Origin: Actinoalloteichus_B caeruleus
GTDB lineage: Bacteria; Actinomycetota; Actinomycetes; Mycobacteriales; Pseudonocardiaceae
Length of the DNA stretch: 64,000 nucleotides
Direction: 5' to 3' (one strand)
NCBI RefSeq assembly: GCF_000718005.1
Contig: NZ_JODV01000018.1
Position numbers and translations under genes: made by a program. Within the stretch, counting starts at the first letter, position 1. Every line of letters starts with the position of its first letter. Below, one piece after another: positions 17,232-26,172 of the stretch. The notes beneath the pieces are model-generated. The model was given only the letters and a program-made list of their open reading frames with translations. It was not told the DNA's origin and searched no databases.

Positions 17232-17249
17232 ACAATATGTTCGTATTGT
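17232..17249. promoter_or_regulatory. Palindromic operator upstream of the carboxylesterase
   Basis: ACAATA and TATTGT form a perfect inverted repeat with a 6-bp centre. The central part (17235-17246) is the reverse complement of the core found at the tetR promoter, apart from one base. The AT-rich character stands out from the surroundings. Confidence 0.65.
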
Positions 17250-17355
17250 TCAGGCTTGGTTCGGTGGAGGGTGCTCCGCGTGGTGGAACACCCCGGGCCG
17301 GCCATCCCCTCCCGGTCGGCGGGGCCCGTCCCGCCGTGACGAAGGAGCACCGGAG

Positions 17356-18861
17356 ATGACCGAGCACGTCCTGGTCCACCTGAGCACGGGCCCCGTGCGC
17401 GGCCGCCGGCTCGACGGGCACTCCTCGTTCCACGCCCTTCCCTACGCCGCGCCGCCGCTCGCGGAGCTGCGGTGGCGTGCCCCCCGCCCGATAACCCCCT
17501 GGACCGAGGTCCGCGACGCCACGCGGCCGGCGTCGCCGGCCCCGCAGGTGGCGCGGTCCTTCGCCGAGGCCCCCTCCCTCGACGAGGACTGCCTGACGCT
17601 GGACGTCACCGCACCCGACGGGGCGGACGGGCGCCCGGTGATCGTCTGGCTGCACGGGGGCGGGGGCACCAACGGAGGCGTGGCCGGCCGTGACGCCCAC
17701 CGACTGGCCGTCACCGGGGACGTCGTGGTCGTCACGCCGCAGTACCGGCTCGGGGTGTTCGGGTGCTTCGGCCATCCGGGACTCCGGGACGGTGGGACCT
17801 TCGGTCTGCTCGACCAGCAGGCCGCGCTGCGCTGGGTGCGGGACGAGATCGGCCGGTTCGGCGGCGACCCGGGCAACGTGACGCTGGCGGGCGAGTCCTA
17901 CGGGGCCCTGATGATCGCCGCGCACCTCGTGTCACCCGCGTCCGAGGGGCTGTTCCACCGCGCGGTCCTCCAGAGCCCGTTCGCCGTGCTGGGCACCACC
18001 ACCCCGGCCAACGTCCTGATCCCCGGGGTCCCGGCCCTCCCGTCGCGCTGGACCGGGGCCGAGGACCTCGACCAGCTGGGAGCGGCAGTCGCCCTCGACC
18101 GGGGCTGGGTCGAGCCGGGCAGCTCGCCGGACTCCGCGCTCGACCAGCTGCGGCGCGTTCCGGTCGCCGAGCTGCTCACCGTCTCGGACGCCTTCATCCG
18201 ACCGGCGTTCGGCAGCGCCACCCTCCCGGAGTCACCGGCGACCGCCCTGCCCGCCGGGCGCTTCCACCGGGTGCCGCTGCTGGTGGGGGCCGCCCGTGAC
18301 GAGGCCCGTTTCTTCGTCGGCGTGTTCGCCGACCTCGTCGGCAGCCCGGTCACCGCCGACCGTTACCCGGCCCTGCTGACCGAGGCGTTCGGGGACGCGG
18401 CGGCGGAGGTCGCGCGACGGTACCCGCCGGAGCGCTACCCGACACCGGGCCTGGCCTGGGCGCGGATCAGCACCGACCGCGCCTGGGCGTGGCCGACCTG
18501 GGAACTGGGCCGTGCCGTCGCGGCCCACGCCCCGACGTGGTTCTACGAGTTCGCCGACCAGGACGCGCCCCCGCTGGTGCCGGTCCCGGACTTCCCGCTC
18601 GGCGCCTACCACGCGGCGGAGCTGGCCTACCAGTTCGACATCGCCGGTGCTCCCGCGTTGACCGGGGAGCAGCGGGCCTTCGCCGAACGGATGAACCGGT
18701 ACTGGGCCACCTTCGCCACCCGGGGCGACCCGACCCACCCGGACCTGCCGCCGTGGCCCGACCACTCCGCCTGCCACGTCCAGTCCCTCGCGCCCGACCG
18801 GATCGGCGGCGTCGACTACGCCGCCGACCACCAGCTCGACTTCTGGGCGCGCATGCCCTGA
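17356..18861 (+). CDS. Type-B carboxylesterase
   Basis: A 501-residue alpha/beta hydrolase of the carboxylesterase type-B family. It shows the oxyanion segment VIVWLHGGGG (about 95-104), EDCLTLDV (about 77-84), the serine elbow LAGESYGA with Ser181, and a conserved RLGVFG strand. A likely catalytic His sits in the later LGAYHAAELAYQFD segment. No signal peptide is present, so it acts in the cytoplasm on an unidentified ester. GAAGGAGC precedes the ATG. Its promoter carries the operator shared with the TetR gene just upstream, so expression is probably inducible by substrate or product. Confidence 0.92.
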   Translation: MTEHVLVHLSTGPVRGRRLDGHSSFHALPYAAPPLAELRWRAPRPITPWTEVRDATRPASPAPQVARSFAEAPSLDEDCLTLDVTAPDGADGRPVIVWLHGGGGTNGGVAGRDAHRLAVTGDVVVVTPQYRLGVFGCFGHPGLRDGGTFGLLDQQAALRWVRDEIGRFGGDPGNVTLAGESYGALMIAAHLVSPASEGLFHRAVLQSPFAVLGTTTPANVLIPGVPALPSRWTGAEDLDQLGAAVALDRGWVEPGSSPDSALDQLRRVPVAELLTVSDAFIRPAFGSATLPESPATALPAGRFHRVPLLVGAARDEARFFVGVFADLVGSPVTADRYPALLTEAFGDAAAEVARRYPPERYPTPGLAWARISTDRAWAWPTWELGRAVAAHAPTWFYEFADQDAPPLVPVPDFPLGAYHAAELAYQFDIAGAPALTGEQRAFAERMNRYWATFATRGDPTHPDLPPWPDHSACHVQSLAPDRIGGVDYAADHQLDFWARMP

Positions 18862-19241
18862 GTCGTTCGCGGCCGACCCTCGGCTCCTGGGCGCCCGTCG
18901 TCGCCCGCGCCGGGCGGTCGGCCACCCCTGGGGCCTGGCGTCGGGGGGAACGGTCGGCGGTCGTGCCACCGGACCGCCCACCAGGACACGCGGTCGCCGG
19001 ACTCCGACCGGCGGGCGGGGGCGGCTGGCGTCGCCGGGTGCGTCGCTCGGCCGGGTCCCGGGTGGGGAGGTGCTGGGGTCGATCAGGGAAGAGCCCCCGT
19101 CGGGGTGCGGCGTTCGAGCCGGGCGCACCCGTCCACATCGGCACGAGGTGTGATGCGGAGCACCCGGCATGGGCTTGAGTCGGACGCGGCGGCACGGTTG
19201 TGGATGGAGGTACCCGCACCGCGATCTTCGGAGGTGGAATC
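18862..19241. other. Gene-free interval
   Basis: No coding frame, clear promoter or strong hairpin was found in these 380 bp. The only clear signal is GGAGGTGG just before the start of the next gene at 19242. Confidence 0.5.
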
Positions 19242-21164
19242 GTGACACCCGGACCCGACCTGATCACCGTCGAGGAGTTCTTCGCCCCACCCGCCCGCAT
19301 CGATGCCCGGATCTCCCCGGACGGTAGGACGGTCGCCTACCGCGCACCGTGGCGGGACCGGCTCAACGTGTTCGCCCGCGACCTCGACGGCGACTGGCCC
19401 GACACCGACGACCCGGACGACCCGACGGTCCGGCGCCTCACCTCCGACGACCACCGCAGCATCGACACCTTCTTCTGGAGCGCCGACTCCCGCTACCTGC
19501 TCTACCTCCAGGACTCCGACGGCGACGAGAACCACCACCTGCACCGCGTGGACCCGGCCCACCCGGAGGAACCCGCGGTCGACCTCACCCCGTTCCCCGG
19601 TGCGCGCGTGCTCAACACGCAGTGCTGTGACGATCGGCCCGCGTCGGTCTTCGTCCAGATCAACGCTCGCCGCCCCGACCTGGTCGACCTGCACGAGCTC
19701 GACCTGGACACCGGCCGGCTGACCCCGCTCGCCGAGAACCCCGGTGACGTCCTCGGCTGGCTGCGCACGTCGACGGGACGAATCCTGGCCTTCGGCATGG
19801 CCGAGGACGGAACACACCTGCTCTGGGAGCGCGATGGTGGGGAGTTCCGCCTGATCAGCCGGTTCTCCGGTCTCGACCACCTCTTCGGGCCCTTCCCCCA
19901 GGTCCCCACCCCGGACGGGTCGGGGTTGTGGATCGGTTCCGCCCGTGGCTCGGACCGCACCCGGCTGGTCCGGCTGGACCTGGACACCGGTGAGGAGACG
20001 GGGGTGGACAGCCACCCGCTGTTCGACCTGGACACCCCCCGCCCCGAGGCCGATCCCCGTTTCCCGTCCTCGCTGATCGTTCACCCGGCCACCGGGGAGT
20101 TGCTCGGCGTCCGCTACCTGGGCGAGCGGCAGGAGATCCACGCCCTCGACCCGCACTTCGCCGAGGTCCTGCCCCGGCTGGCGGAGCTGTCCGATGGCGA
20201 CCTCGCCCACGTGTCGTGCGACGACGCGGGGCAGCGGTGGGTCGTGGACTTCACCCATGACCGCGAGCACCGGGCCACCTGGTCCTACGACCACGCCACC
20301 GGCACCGCCCGGCGCCTGTTCCGCCCCTACCCGCACCTCGACCCCACCCGGTTGGCGCCGATGGCGCCTGTCTCCGTGCGTTCCCGCGACGGTGTGGACC
20401 TGCCCTGCCACCTGACGCTGCCGGTGGGGGTGGAGCGGAGCGACCTGCCGACCGTGGTGCTGCTGCACGGTGGGCCCTGGTACCGCGACTGCTGGGGCTA
20501 CGACCCCGAGGTCCAGTTCCTGGCCAACCGGGGTTACGCGGTGCTGCAGGTCAACTTCCGGGGCTCGACCGGATATGGCAAGGCGTTCACGCGGGCCGCG
20601 ATCGGGGAGTTCGCCGGTCGCATGCACGATGACGTTCTCGACGCCGTGGACTGGGCGATCGCGCGGGGGTACACCGATCGCGACCGGGTCGCGATCTACG
20701 GCTGCTCCTACGGGGGGTACGCGGCACTGGTGGGAGCGGCGTTCACCCCGGACCGCTTCGCCGCCGCGATCAGCTACACCGGGATGTCCGACCTGGTCGA
20801 GCTCGTCAGGGGGGTCGTGCCCTTCGCCCGGCGGAGCGTGCGGAACTCGTTCATCCGGTACATCGGCGACCCGGACGATCCGGAGCAGGTCGCCGACATG
20901 ACCGCCCGCTCGCCCATCGACCGCGTCGACGACATCACCGCACCGGTGCTGCTCATCCACGGAGCGAACGACGTCAGGGTCGACCGTGGTCACGCCGACC
21001 GGGTCGCCGAGGCGTTGCGTGCCAGAGGGGCTGAGGTGGAGTACCTGCTCAACGAACGCGAGGGGCACTGGTTCGTCAACCCGGACAGCAACATCGAGCT
21101 CTACCGCACCCTGGAGCGGTTCCTGGCCCGTCACCTCGGGGGGCGTGCCGCGAGAGGGGGCTGA
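19242..21164 (+). CDS. S9 family (prolyl oligopeptidase-like) serine peptidase
   Basis: A 640-residue cytoplasmic peptidase. Residues 1 to about 370 form a beta-propeller with repeated strands (RISPDGRTVAYRA, WSADSRYLLYLQD, LLWERDGGEFR). The rest is the alpha/beta-hydrolase domain with VVLLHGGPWYRDCWGYDP, VNFRGSTGYGKAF, the serine elbow YGCSYGGYA (Ser489), HGANDVRV (Asp577) and EGHWF (His609). The elbow has Cys where acylaminoacyl-peptidase relatives usually have Gly. GTG 19242 follows GGAGGTGG. Known members cleave short peptides or acyl-peptides. It stands alone. Confidence 0.93.
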   Translation: MTPGPDLITVEEFFAPPARIDARISPDGRTVAYRAPWRDRLNVFARDLDGDWPDTDDPDDPTVRRLTSDDHRSIDTFFWSADSRYLLYLQDSDGDENHHLHRVDPAHPEEPAVDLTPFPGARVLNTQCCDDRPASVFVQINARRPDLVDLHELDLDTGRLTPLAENPGDVLGWLRTSTGRILAFGMAEDGTHLLWERDGGEFRLISRFSGLDHLFGPFPQVPTPDGSGLWIGSARGSDRTRLVRLDLDTGEETGVDSHPLFDLDTPRPEADPRFPSSLIVHPATGELLGVRYLGERQEIHALDPHFAEVLPRLAELSDGDLAHVSCDDAGQRWVVDFTHDREHRATWSYDHATGTARRLFRPYPHLDPTRLAPMAPVSVRSRDGVDLPCHLTLPVGVERSDLPTVVLLHGGPWYRDCWGYDPEVQFLANRGYAVLQVNFRGSTGYGKAFTRAAIGEFAGRMHDDVLDAVDWAIARGYTDRDRVAIYGCSYGGYAALVGAAFTPDRFAAAISYTGMSDLVELVRGVVPFARRSVRNSFIRYIGDPDDPEQVADMTARSPIDRVDDITAPVLLIHGANDVRVDRGHADRVAEALRARGAEVEYLLNEREGHWFVNPDSNIELYRTLERFLARHLGGRAARGG

Positions 21165-21683
21165 CCCGTGCCCTACTGGCTCTCAACGGGGGCGGCGGTT
21201 CACGACCGCGCGGGCCACGATCACCCGGCACCCGTCCGAGGAGCGCACCCGGCTGTTTCCGCCCGTCCTGGTGCGCGCCGGCCGTCCCGGTGTGCTCGGC
21301 TGTCCGGGCAGGGGTGCCGCTGGGTGTGGCCTACGGGATCTGGGTAGCCGCTGGCGCCGCCTTGGTCGCGGCCACCGGTGAGGTCGTCCTCGATGACGGG
21401 CCCCGACCCGGTGCGGGTGTACCGCACCGCTGATCGCCGGTGGACTCGCCGTGGAGCTCGGTGCTGGTGCCTGACGGGGGTGGTCGGCCTCGTCCACCAC
21501 ACCCCGACGACACCGGCGTCGGAACGGGCCGTGGACGAGCGGCGGTCCGCCCGCCCGGGACCGTGGCCCCCGGTGTCGCGGCGGGACGTGGGGCCTTCGG
21601 GGTGACGTGGGCCATCCCGGGCAGGTCACACCCTCCCCAGGGCGCCCTCCCGCCTCGACACCGCCCAGCTGGGCCGGGAACGC
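21165..21683. other. Gene-free interval between convergent genes
   Basis: About 520 bp between the S9 peptidase and the leftward dehydrogenase contain only low-complexity frames. No domain remnant was recognised. Confidence 0.5.
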
Positions 21684-22637
21684 CTAGGGCACGGGCGTGA
21701 CCAGCGAGCCGGTCGTCATGAACGACCGCAGGTTCCGGAAGGCGAGGTCGCCCATGGCCTCCCTGGTCTCCCGGGTCGCGCTGGCGATGTGGGGCAGCAG
21801 CACCACCGAGTCCAGGTCGAGCAGGGGAGCGGGCACGTGCGGCTCGTCGGCGAACACGTCCAGCGCGGCGCCGCCCAACCGCCCCGAGACCAGCGCCTCC
21901 ACCAGGGCCGGCTCGTCCACCACCGAACCCCGGGAGACGTTCACCAGGAACCCGCGCGGCCCCAGGGCGTCCAGGACCTCGGCCGAGACCAGCCCGCTGC
22001 TCCCGGAGCCCCCCGAGGTGGTCACCACCAGGGCGTCCACTCCCGCCGCCAGGTCGGTGGCCGAGCCGGCGTAGCGGTAGGAGCACCCGGCCACCCGGCG
22101 CCGCGAGTGGTAGGCGAGTTCCACGCCGAACCCCTCGAGCCGGGTCGCCACCGCCCGCCCGATGCGGCCCAGGCCCAGGATCCCCACCCGGGTACCGCTG
22201 ACCCTGGTCGTCAGGGGGAAACACCCGGGCGTCCACTCACCCCGGCGCACGTAGCGGTCGGCGGCGGACAGCCGGCGCATCACGTCGATCAACGCGCCGA
22301 CGGCGAGGTCCGCCACGCAGTCGGTGAGCACGTCCGGCGTGTTGCTGACGTCCACTCCCCGGGAGCGGGCGTGGGCGACGTCGGTCGTCTCGTAGCCGAC
22401 TCCGAAGTGCACGATCGCGCCGAGCCGGGGCAGCGCGTCCACCAGGTCACGGGAGGCACCGACCCGGGCACTGGTCACCACGGCCGCGACCTCGTCGCCG
22501 TGGTCGGCGAGCCAGGCCCGGGCGTCAGGCCGTTCGTGCAGCCGGACCGTGCGGTGGTGGGACTCCAACGCCGCCTCGAGGGTGGGCAGCAGCGGGCAGA
22601 CCTGGAGGACGACGCGGCCCTCCGGTGGTGAGGTCAT
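21684..22637 (-). CDS. D-isomer-specific 2-hydroxyacid dehydrogenase (aldarate cluster copy 1)
   Basis: A 317-residue NAD(P)-dependent dehydrogenase. It carries the nucleotide-binding motif VGILGLGRIGRAVA, the catalytic Arg in NVSRGSVVDEPAL, Glu in DVFADEPHVP and His in VVLLPHIASAT, so the full triad is present. Members reduce 2-oxoacids such as glyoxylate or hydroxypyruvate. AGGAG lies 5 bp before the ATG. It follows glucarate dehydratase on the same strand 62 bp downstream, so it probably handles a 2-oxo or 2-hydroxy acid of sugar-diacid breakdown. The exact substrate is unknown. A paralogue has the same relation to another dehydratase at 34-36 kb. Confidence 0.9.
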   Translation of the reverse strand: MTSPPEGRVVLQVCPLLPTLEAALESHHRTVRLHERPDARAWLADHGDEVAAVVTSARVGASRDLVDALPRLGAIVHFGVGYETTDVAHARSRGVDVSNTPDVLTDCVADLAVGALIDVMRRLSAADRYVRRGEWTPGCFPLTTRVSGTRVGILGLGRIGRAVATRLEGFGVELAYHSRRRVAGCSYRYAGSATDLAAGVDALVVTTSGGSGSSGLVSAEVLDALGPRGFLVNVSRGSVVDEPALVEALVSGRLGGAALDVFADEPHVPAPLLDLDSVVLLPHIASATRETREAMGDLAFRNLRSFMTTGSLVTPVP

Positions 22638-22699
22638 CGCAACTCCTGGTCGCAGGGGGGCGGCGCTCCGGTTCGCCGTGGTGCCGGCGTCGGACCGTT

Positions 22700-24052
22700 C
22701 TACCCGGCGGCGGGCCGCCGGTCGAGCGCGGGCCGCCCCGGGTCGAAGCACCAGCCCGGGACGAGGTACCGCATCGGTGTGACGTCGTCCCGGGCGCCGA
22801 GGCCTTCCGCGCGGTACAGCTCGTGCGCCGCCTCCACCTCGTCGAGGTCCAGCTGGACCCCGAGCCCGGGGCGGTCCGGCACCACGAGGTGCCCGTCGAC
22901 CAGCGGGACCGGATCGGTCGTCAGCCGCTGACCGTCCTGCCAGATCCAGTGCGTGTCGATGGCGGTGATCTCGCCGGGCGCGGCGGCCGCGACGTGGGTG
23001 AACATCGCCAGGGAGACGTCGAAGTGGTTGTTGGAGTGCGACCCCCACGTCAGACCCCATTCCTGGCAGAGCTGGGCCACCCGCACCGATCCGCGCATCG
23101 TCCAGAAGTGCGGGTCGGCCAGCGGGATGTCCACGGAGTCCGACCGCACGGCGTGGCCCAGTTCCCGCCAGTCCGTGGCGACCATGTTGGTCGCGGTGCG
23201 CAGGCCGGTCGCGCGCCGGAACTCGGCGAGCACCTCCCGACCCGAGTACCCGCGCTCCGCTCCGCAGGGATCCTCCGCGTAGGCCAGGACGTCCCGCAGG
23301 CGGCGGCCCCTGCTGACCGCGTCCGCGAGGGACCACCCGCCGTTGGGGTCCAACGTCAGGCGGGCGTCCGGGAACCGCTCGGCCAACGCCAGCAGGACGT
23401 CAACCTCCTCGTCCCCCGGCAGGACGCCCCCCTTGAGCTTGAAGTGGGTCATCCCGTACCGGGCGGACACCGCCTCCGCCTGCGCGACGATGCCGGCCGC
23501 GTCGAGGGCGGGCCGGTCACGAACCTCGAACCACGGGTCACCGGTGGGGTCGCCGTGCCGGTAGGGCAGGTCGGTGCGGGTGCGGTCACCGACGAAGAAG
23601 AGGTACCCGAGCGTCTCGACCCGGTCCCGCTGCCGACCGTCGCCGAGGAGCGCCGCCACCGGCAGGTCGAGGTACTGGCCGAGGAGGTCCAGCAACGCGG
23701 CCTCGATCGCGGTGCGCACGTGCACCGCGACCCGCAGGTCGAAGGTCTGACCGCCGCGTCCCGGCCCGTCGAGCCCGCCGAAGCGGTCGCCGACCGCCCG
23801 GGTCGTGGCCAGGTGGTCCGCGACCCGGCTGCCCACGACCAGGTCACGGGCCTCCTCCAGCGTCGTGGTGATCGCGGGACCACCCGGCACCTCGCCCACC
23901 CCGGTGCGACCGTCACCATCGGTCAGCACCACCAGGTTCCGGGTGAAGTAGGGCCCGTGGGCGCCACTCAGGTTCAGCAGCATGCTGTCCCGACCGGCCA
24001 CGGGCACCACGCGGTAGCCGGTCACCACCGGCACCGACCCGACCGGCGTCAC
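22700..24052 (-). CDS. gudD: Glucarate dehydratase
   Basis: A 450-residue enolase-superfamily enzyme converting D-glucarate (and L-idarate) to 5-dehydro-4-deoxyglucarate. The catalytic signature is complete and falls at the same numbers as I recall for the Escherichia coli enzyme: K205 and K207 in HFKLKGGV, metal ligands D235 (LDPNGGW) and E260 (AEDPCG), D313 in LADPHF and H339 in SHSNNHFD. The phrase AIDTHWIWQDG is also diagnostic. GTG 24052 keeps this numbering, though its ribosome binding site is weak. It lies between 5-dehydro-4-deoxyglucarate dehydratase and a 2-hydroxyacid dehydrogenase, on one leftward operon controlled by the divergent LysR protein. Confidence 0.95.
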   Translation of the reverse strand: MTPVGSVPVVTGYRVVPVAGRDSMLLNLSGAHGPYFTRNLVVLTDGDGRTGVGEVPGGPAITTTLEEARDLVVGSRVADHLATTRAVGDRFGGLDGPGRGGQTFDLRVAVHVRTAIEAALLDLLGQYLDLPVAALLGDGRQRDRVETLGYLFFVGDRTRTDLPYRHGDPTGDPWFEVRDRPALDAAGIVAQAEAVSARYGMTHFKLKGGVLPGDEEVDVLLALAERFPDARLTLDPNGGWSLADAVSRGRRLRDVLAYAEDPCGAERGYSGREVLAEFRRATGLRTATNMVATDWRELGHAVRSDSVDIPLADPHFWTMRGSVRVAQLCQEWGLTWGSHSNNHFDVSLAMFTHVAAAAPGEITAIDTHWIWQDGQRLTTDPVPLVDGHLVVPDRPGLGVQLDLDEVEAAHELYRAEGLGARDDVTPMRYLVPGWCFDPGRPALDRRPAAG

Positions 24053-24095
24053 CGGACGCCGCCCGGGGCGCCGGCGACGGCGGCCCCCTGGGTGA

Positions 24096-25016
24096 TCACC
24101 GAACGACCACCCGGTCCACGAGCCGGGCGAGCTCGTCCCGCTCGGCGTCGGTGAGGTCGGTCAGCGGCGGTCGGACCGGACCGGCCGGGTGCCCGACGAC
24201 CGAGAGCCCCGCCTTGACGATCGACACCGCGTACCCGGCCCGCCGGTTCCGGATGTCGAGGTAGGGCAGGACGAACTCGGCGAGCCGGCGGTACACCTCC
24301 TCGGCTCGCCGCGCCCGCACGGCATGGTAGAAGTCCAGCGCGAACTCGGGCAGGAAGTTGAAGATCGCCGAGGAGTAGGTGGTGACCCCCATCTCCAGGT
24401 AGGGCAGCGCGTAGGTCTCGGCGGTCGGCAGGCCGCCGACCGACAACAGGCGGTCGCCCAGCCTCGCGTGGATGCGGGTCATCAGGTCGATGTCGCCGAC
24501 GCCGTCCTTGAACCCCACGAAGTTCGGGCAGTCCGCCGCCAGTTGCTGGACCGCGTCGAAACCGAAGGCCGCGTTGGCCCGGTGGTAGACCACCACCCCC
24601 AGGTCGGTCGCCGCGCACACGGCCCTGACGTGCGCGACGAGTCCCTCCTGGGAGACCTCCGTCAGGTAGGGCGGCAGCAGGAACACGCCGTGCGCGCCGG
24701 CGGCCTCGGCGTCCCTGGCCATCGCCACCGCCTGCGCGGTGCCGTAACCAGCCGGTGCGACCACGGGTTTGCCGTCCGGCGCCGAGGCGACGGCCGCCCG
24801 GACGACACGACCCACCTCCTCGGGGGTGAGCGCGAAGAACTCGCCGGTGCCACCGGCCGCGAACACCCCGGAGGTCTCGTACTCGCCCTGCCGGGACACG
24901 TGGTCCCGGTAGGCGTCCTCGTCGAAGGAGAGATCCGGCCGCGCGTGCGTGACGGGGAAGGAGAGCAGTCCCGAGCCGAGGGTCGACCTCAGCTCCTCGG
25001 GGGCGAACAGGGTCAT
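24096..25016 (-). CDS. kdgD: 5-dehydro-4-deoxyglucarate dehydratase
   Basis: A 306-residue class I aldolase-superfamily (DapA/NAL) enzyme that dehydrates and decarboxylates 5-dehydro-4-deoxyglucarate to 2-oxoglutarate semialdehyde. The Schiff-base lysine is K170 in VGFKDGVGD, the tyrosine is Y144 in VVYHRANAA, and the GGTGEFF loop lies at about 55-61. LLSFPVTHA near the start and DIRNRRAGYAVSIVKAG near the end are typical of KdgD. ATG 25016 fits the family start. It is the first gene of the leftward glucarate operon. The next pathway enzyme, 2-oxoglutarate semialdehyde dehydrogenase, is not in the window. Confidence 0.93.
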   Translation of the reverse strand: MTLFAPEELRSTLGSGLLSFPVTHARPDLSFDEDAYRDHVSRQGEYETSGVFAAGGTGEFFALTPEEVGRVVRAAVASAPDGKPVVAPAGYGTAQAVAMARDAEAAGAHGVFLLPPYLTEVSQEGLVAHVRAVCAATDLGVVVYHRANAAFGFDAVQQLAADCPNFVGFKDGVGDIDLMTRIHARLGDRLLSVGGLPTAETYALPYLEMGVTTYSSAIFNFLPEFALDFYHAVRARRAEEVYRRLAEFVLPYLDIRNRRAGYAVSIVKAGLSVVGHPAGPVRPPLTDLTDAERDELARLVDRVVVR

Positions 25017-25062
25017 CGTCGACTCCAGGCTCGAAGGGCTGACCCGAGGGTAGGATTCGCGC

Positions 25063-25111
25063 CGATACCTGTCCAAGTCGAATGTGGCATGTGGCGATAC
25101 CTTCCTGGTAT
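25063..25111. promoter_or_regulatory. LysR-type binding region between kdgD and the lysR gene
   Basis: ATACCTTCCTGGTAT at 25097-25111 is a perfect palindrome containing a T-N11-A box. The half-site CGATACCT is repeated at 25063-25070 and 25095-25102, 32 bp or three helical turns apart. This is the layout of a LysR recognition site plus activation site in a divergent promoter. Confidence 0.75.
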
Positions 25112-25120
25112 GGAGGCGCG

Positions 25121-26026
25121 ATGTCCCCCCGGTTCACCCTCGACCAGCTGCGGGGATTCGTCGCGGTCGCCGAGGAGCTGCACTTCGGGAGGGCGGCGGC
25201 GCGGCTGAACATGACGCAGCCGCCGTTGAGCCGCCAGATCCGCAAGCTGGAACACGCCCTGGACGTCCAGCTGTTCACCCGGGACGCCAGGGCCGTCGGC
25301 CTGACACCGGCCGGGGAGGTCCTCCTCGTCGACGCCCGCCGGATGCTCGGCCTGGCCAGCTCCGCCCCCCTGGCCGCGCGGAACGCCGCTCGGGGAACGG
25401 CGGGGAACCTCCACATCGGGTTCACCGCGGTGTCGGCCACCACGGTGCTCGGGTCCTGGATCAAGACCATCGGCGCCCACCTGCCCGACGTCGAGCTGAC
25501 CCTCACCGAGATGGTGAGCAGGGACCAGGTCGACGCGCTGCTCGCCGGGCGGTTGCACCTCGGCCTCGCCAGGGGAGTTCCGGCATCGGAGCTGATCAGC
25601 GCCCGCTGCGTCCACGTGGAGAGCCTCGTCCTGGCCTGTCCCCGAGGCCATCCCCTCAGCGTGCTGGGACGTCCCCCGACGCTGGCCGACATCGGCCGGC
25701 ACGACGTGGTCACCTATGCGCCGGTGGACGCCCGTTACCTGTACGAACTGGTCGTCAGCGTGTTCCACGACGCGCACGTCGAACCCCGCTACGTCCAGCA
25801 GGTCGGGCAGGTCAACAGCTTGTTGGCGCTGGTGGACGCCGGGCTCGGCGTGGGCGTCGTGCCCAGGTCCGCCGCGCGGCTGCGCCTGCCCAACCTGGAG
25901 TTCACCGAGATCGACGGACTGGCGCCGGACGTCGTGCGCACCCACTGCCTCTGGCGGACCGAGCACGCCAGCCCCGCGCTGCGCGCCCTGCTGTCCCTGC
26001 CGGAGACCCGCGACGTGACCTCTTGA
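25121..26026 (+). CDS. LysR family transcriptional regulator of the glucarate operon
   Basis: A 301-residue LysR-type regulator. The helix-turn-helix is at about 1-60 (LRGFVAVAEELHFGRAAARLNMTQPPLSRQI, LEHALDVQLFTR), followed by the co-inducer domain from about 88 on, with LHIGFTAVSATTVLG and a conserved LVDAGLGVGVVP. GGAGG precedes the ATG. It is divergent from kdgD-gudD, with a T-N11-A palindrome 10 bp before its start, so it probably represses itself and activates the glucarate operon in response to the diacid or an intermediate. The effector is inference. Confidence 0.93.
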   Translation: MSPRFTLDQLRGFVAVAEELHFGRAAARLNMTQPPLSRQIRKLEHALDVQLFTRDARAVGLTPAGEVLLVDARRMLGLASSAPLAARNAARGTAGNLHIGFTAVSATTVLGSWIKTIGAHLPDVELTLTEMVSRDQVDALLAGRLHLGLARGVPASELISARCVHVESLVLACPRGHPLSVLGRPPTLADIGRHDVVTYAPVDARYLYELVVSVFHDAHVEPRYVQQVGQVNSLLALVDAGLGVGVVPRSAARLRLPNLEFTEIDGLAPDVVRTHCLWRTEHASPALRALLSLPETRDVTS

Positions 26027-26071
26027 CGCCCCGCAACGGCCCACTTACCGTCTGCGTCTACAAATGCAGAC
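26023..26071 (+). promoter_or_regulatory. Promoter and 16-bp operator of the peptide-type ABC operon
   Basis: TTGACG (26023-26028) and TACCGT (26046-26051) are spaced by 17 bp. GTCTACAAATGCAGAC at 26056-26071 is a near-perfect 16-bp palindrome covering the expected transcription start. It agrees at 12 of 16 positions with the reverse complement of the element at 36702-36717. Confidence 0.65.
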
Positions 26072-26172
26072 CGGATCCGCGTTCATAGACGAACGGCACG
26101 GCGCATTCCCGCCCGCGCACCCCGCGCCGGGCCGCGGCTTCCGGACGCGACCGTCCGACCATCGGAGAGACA

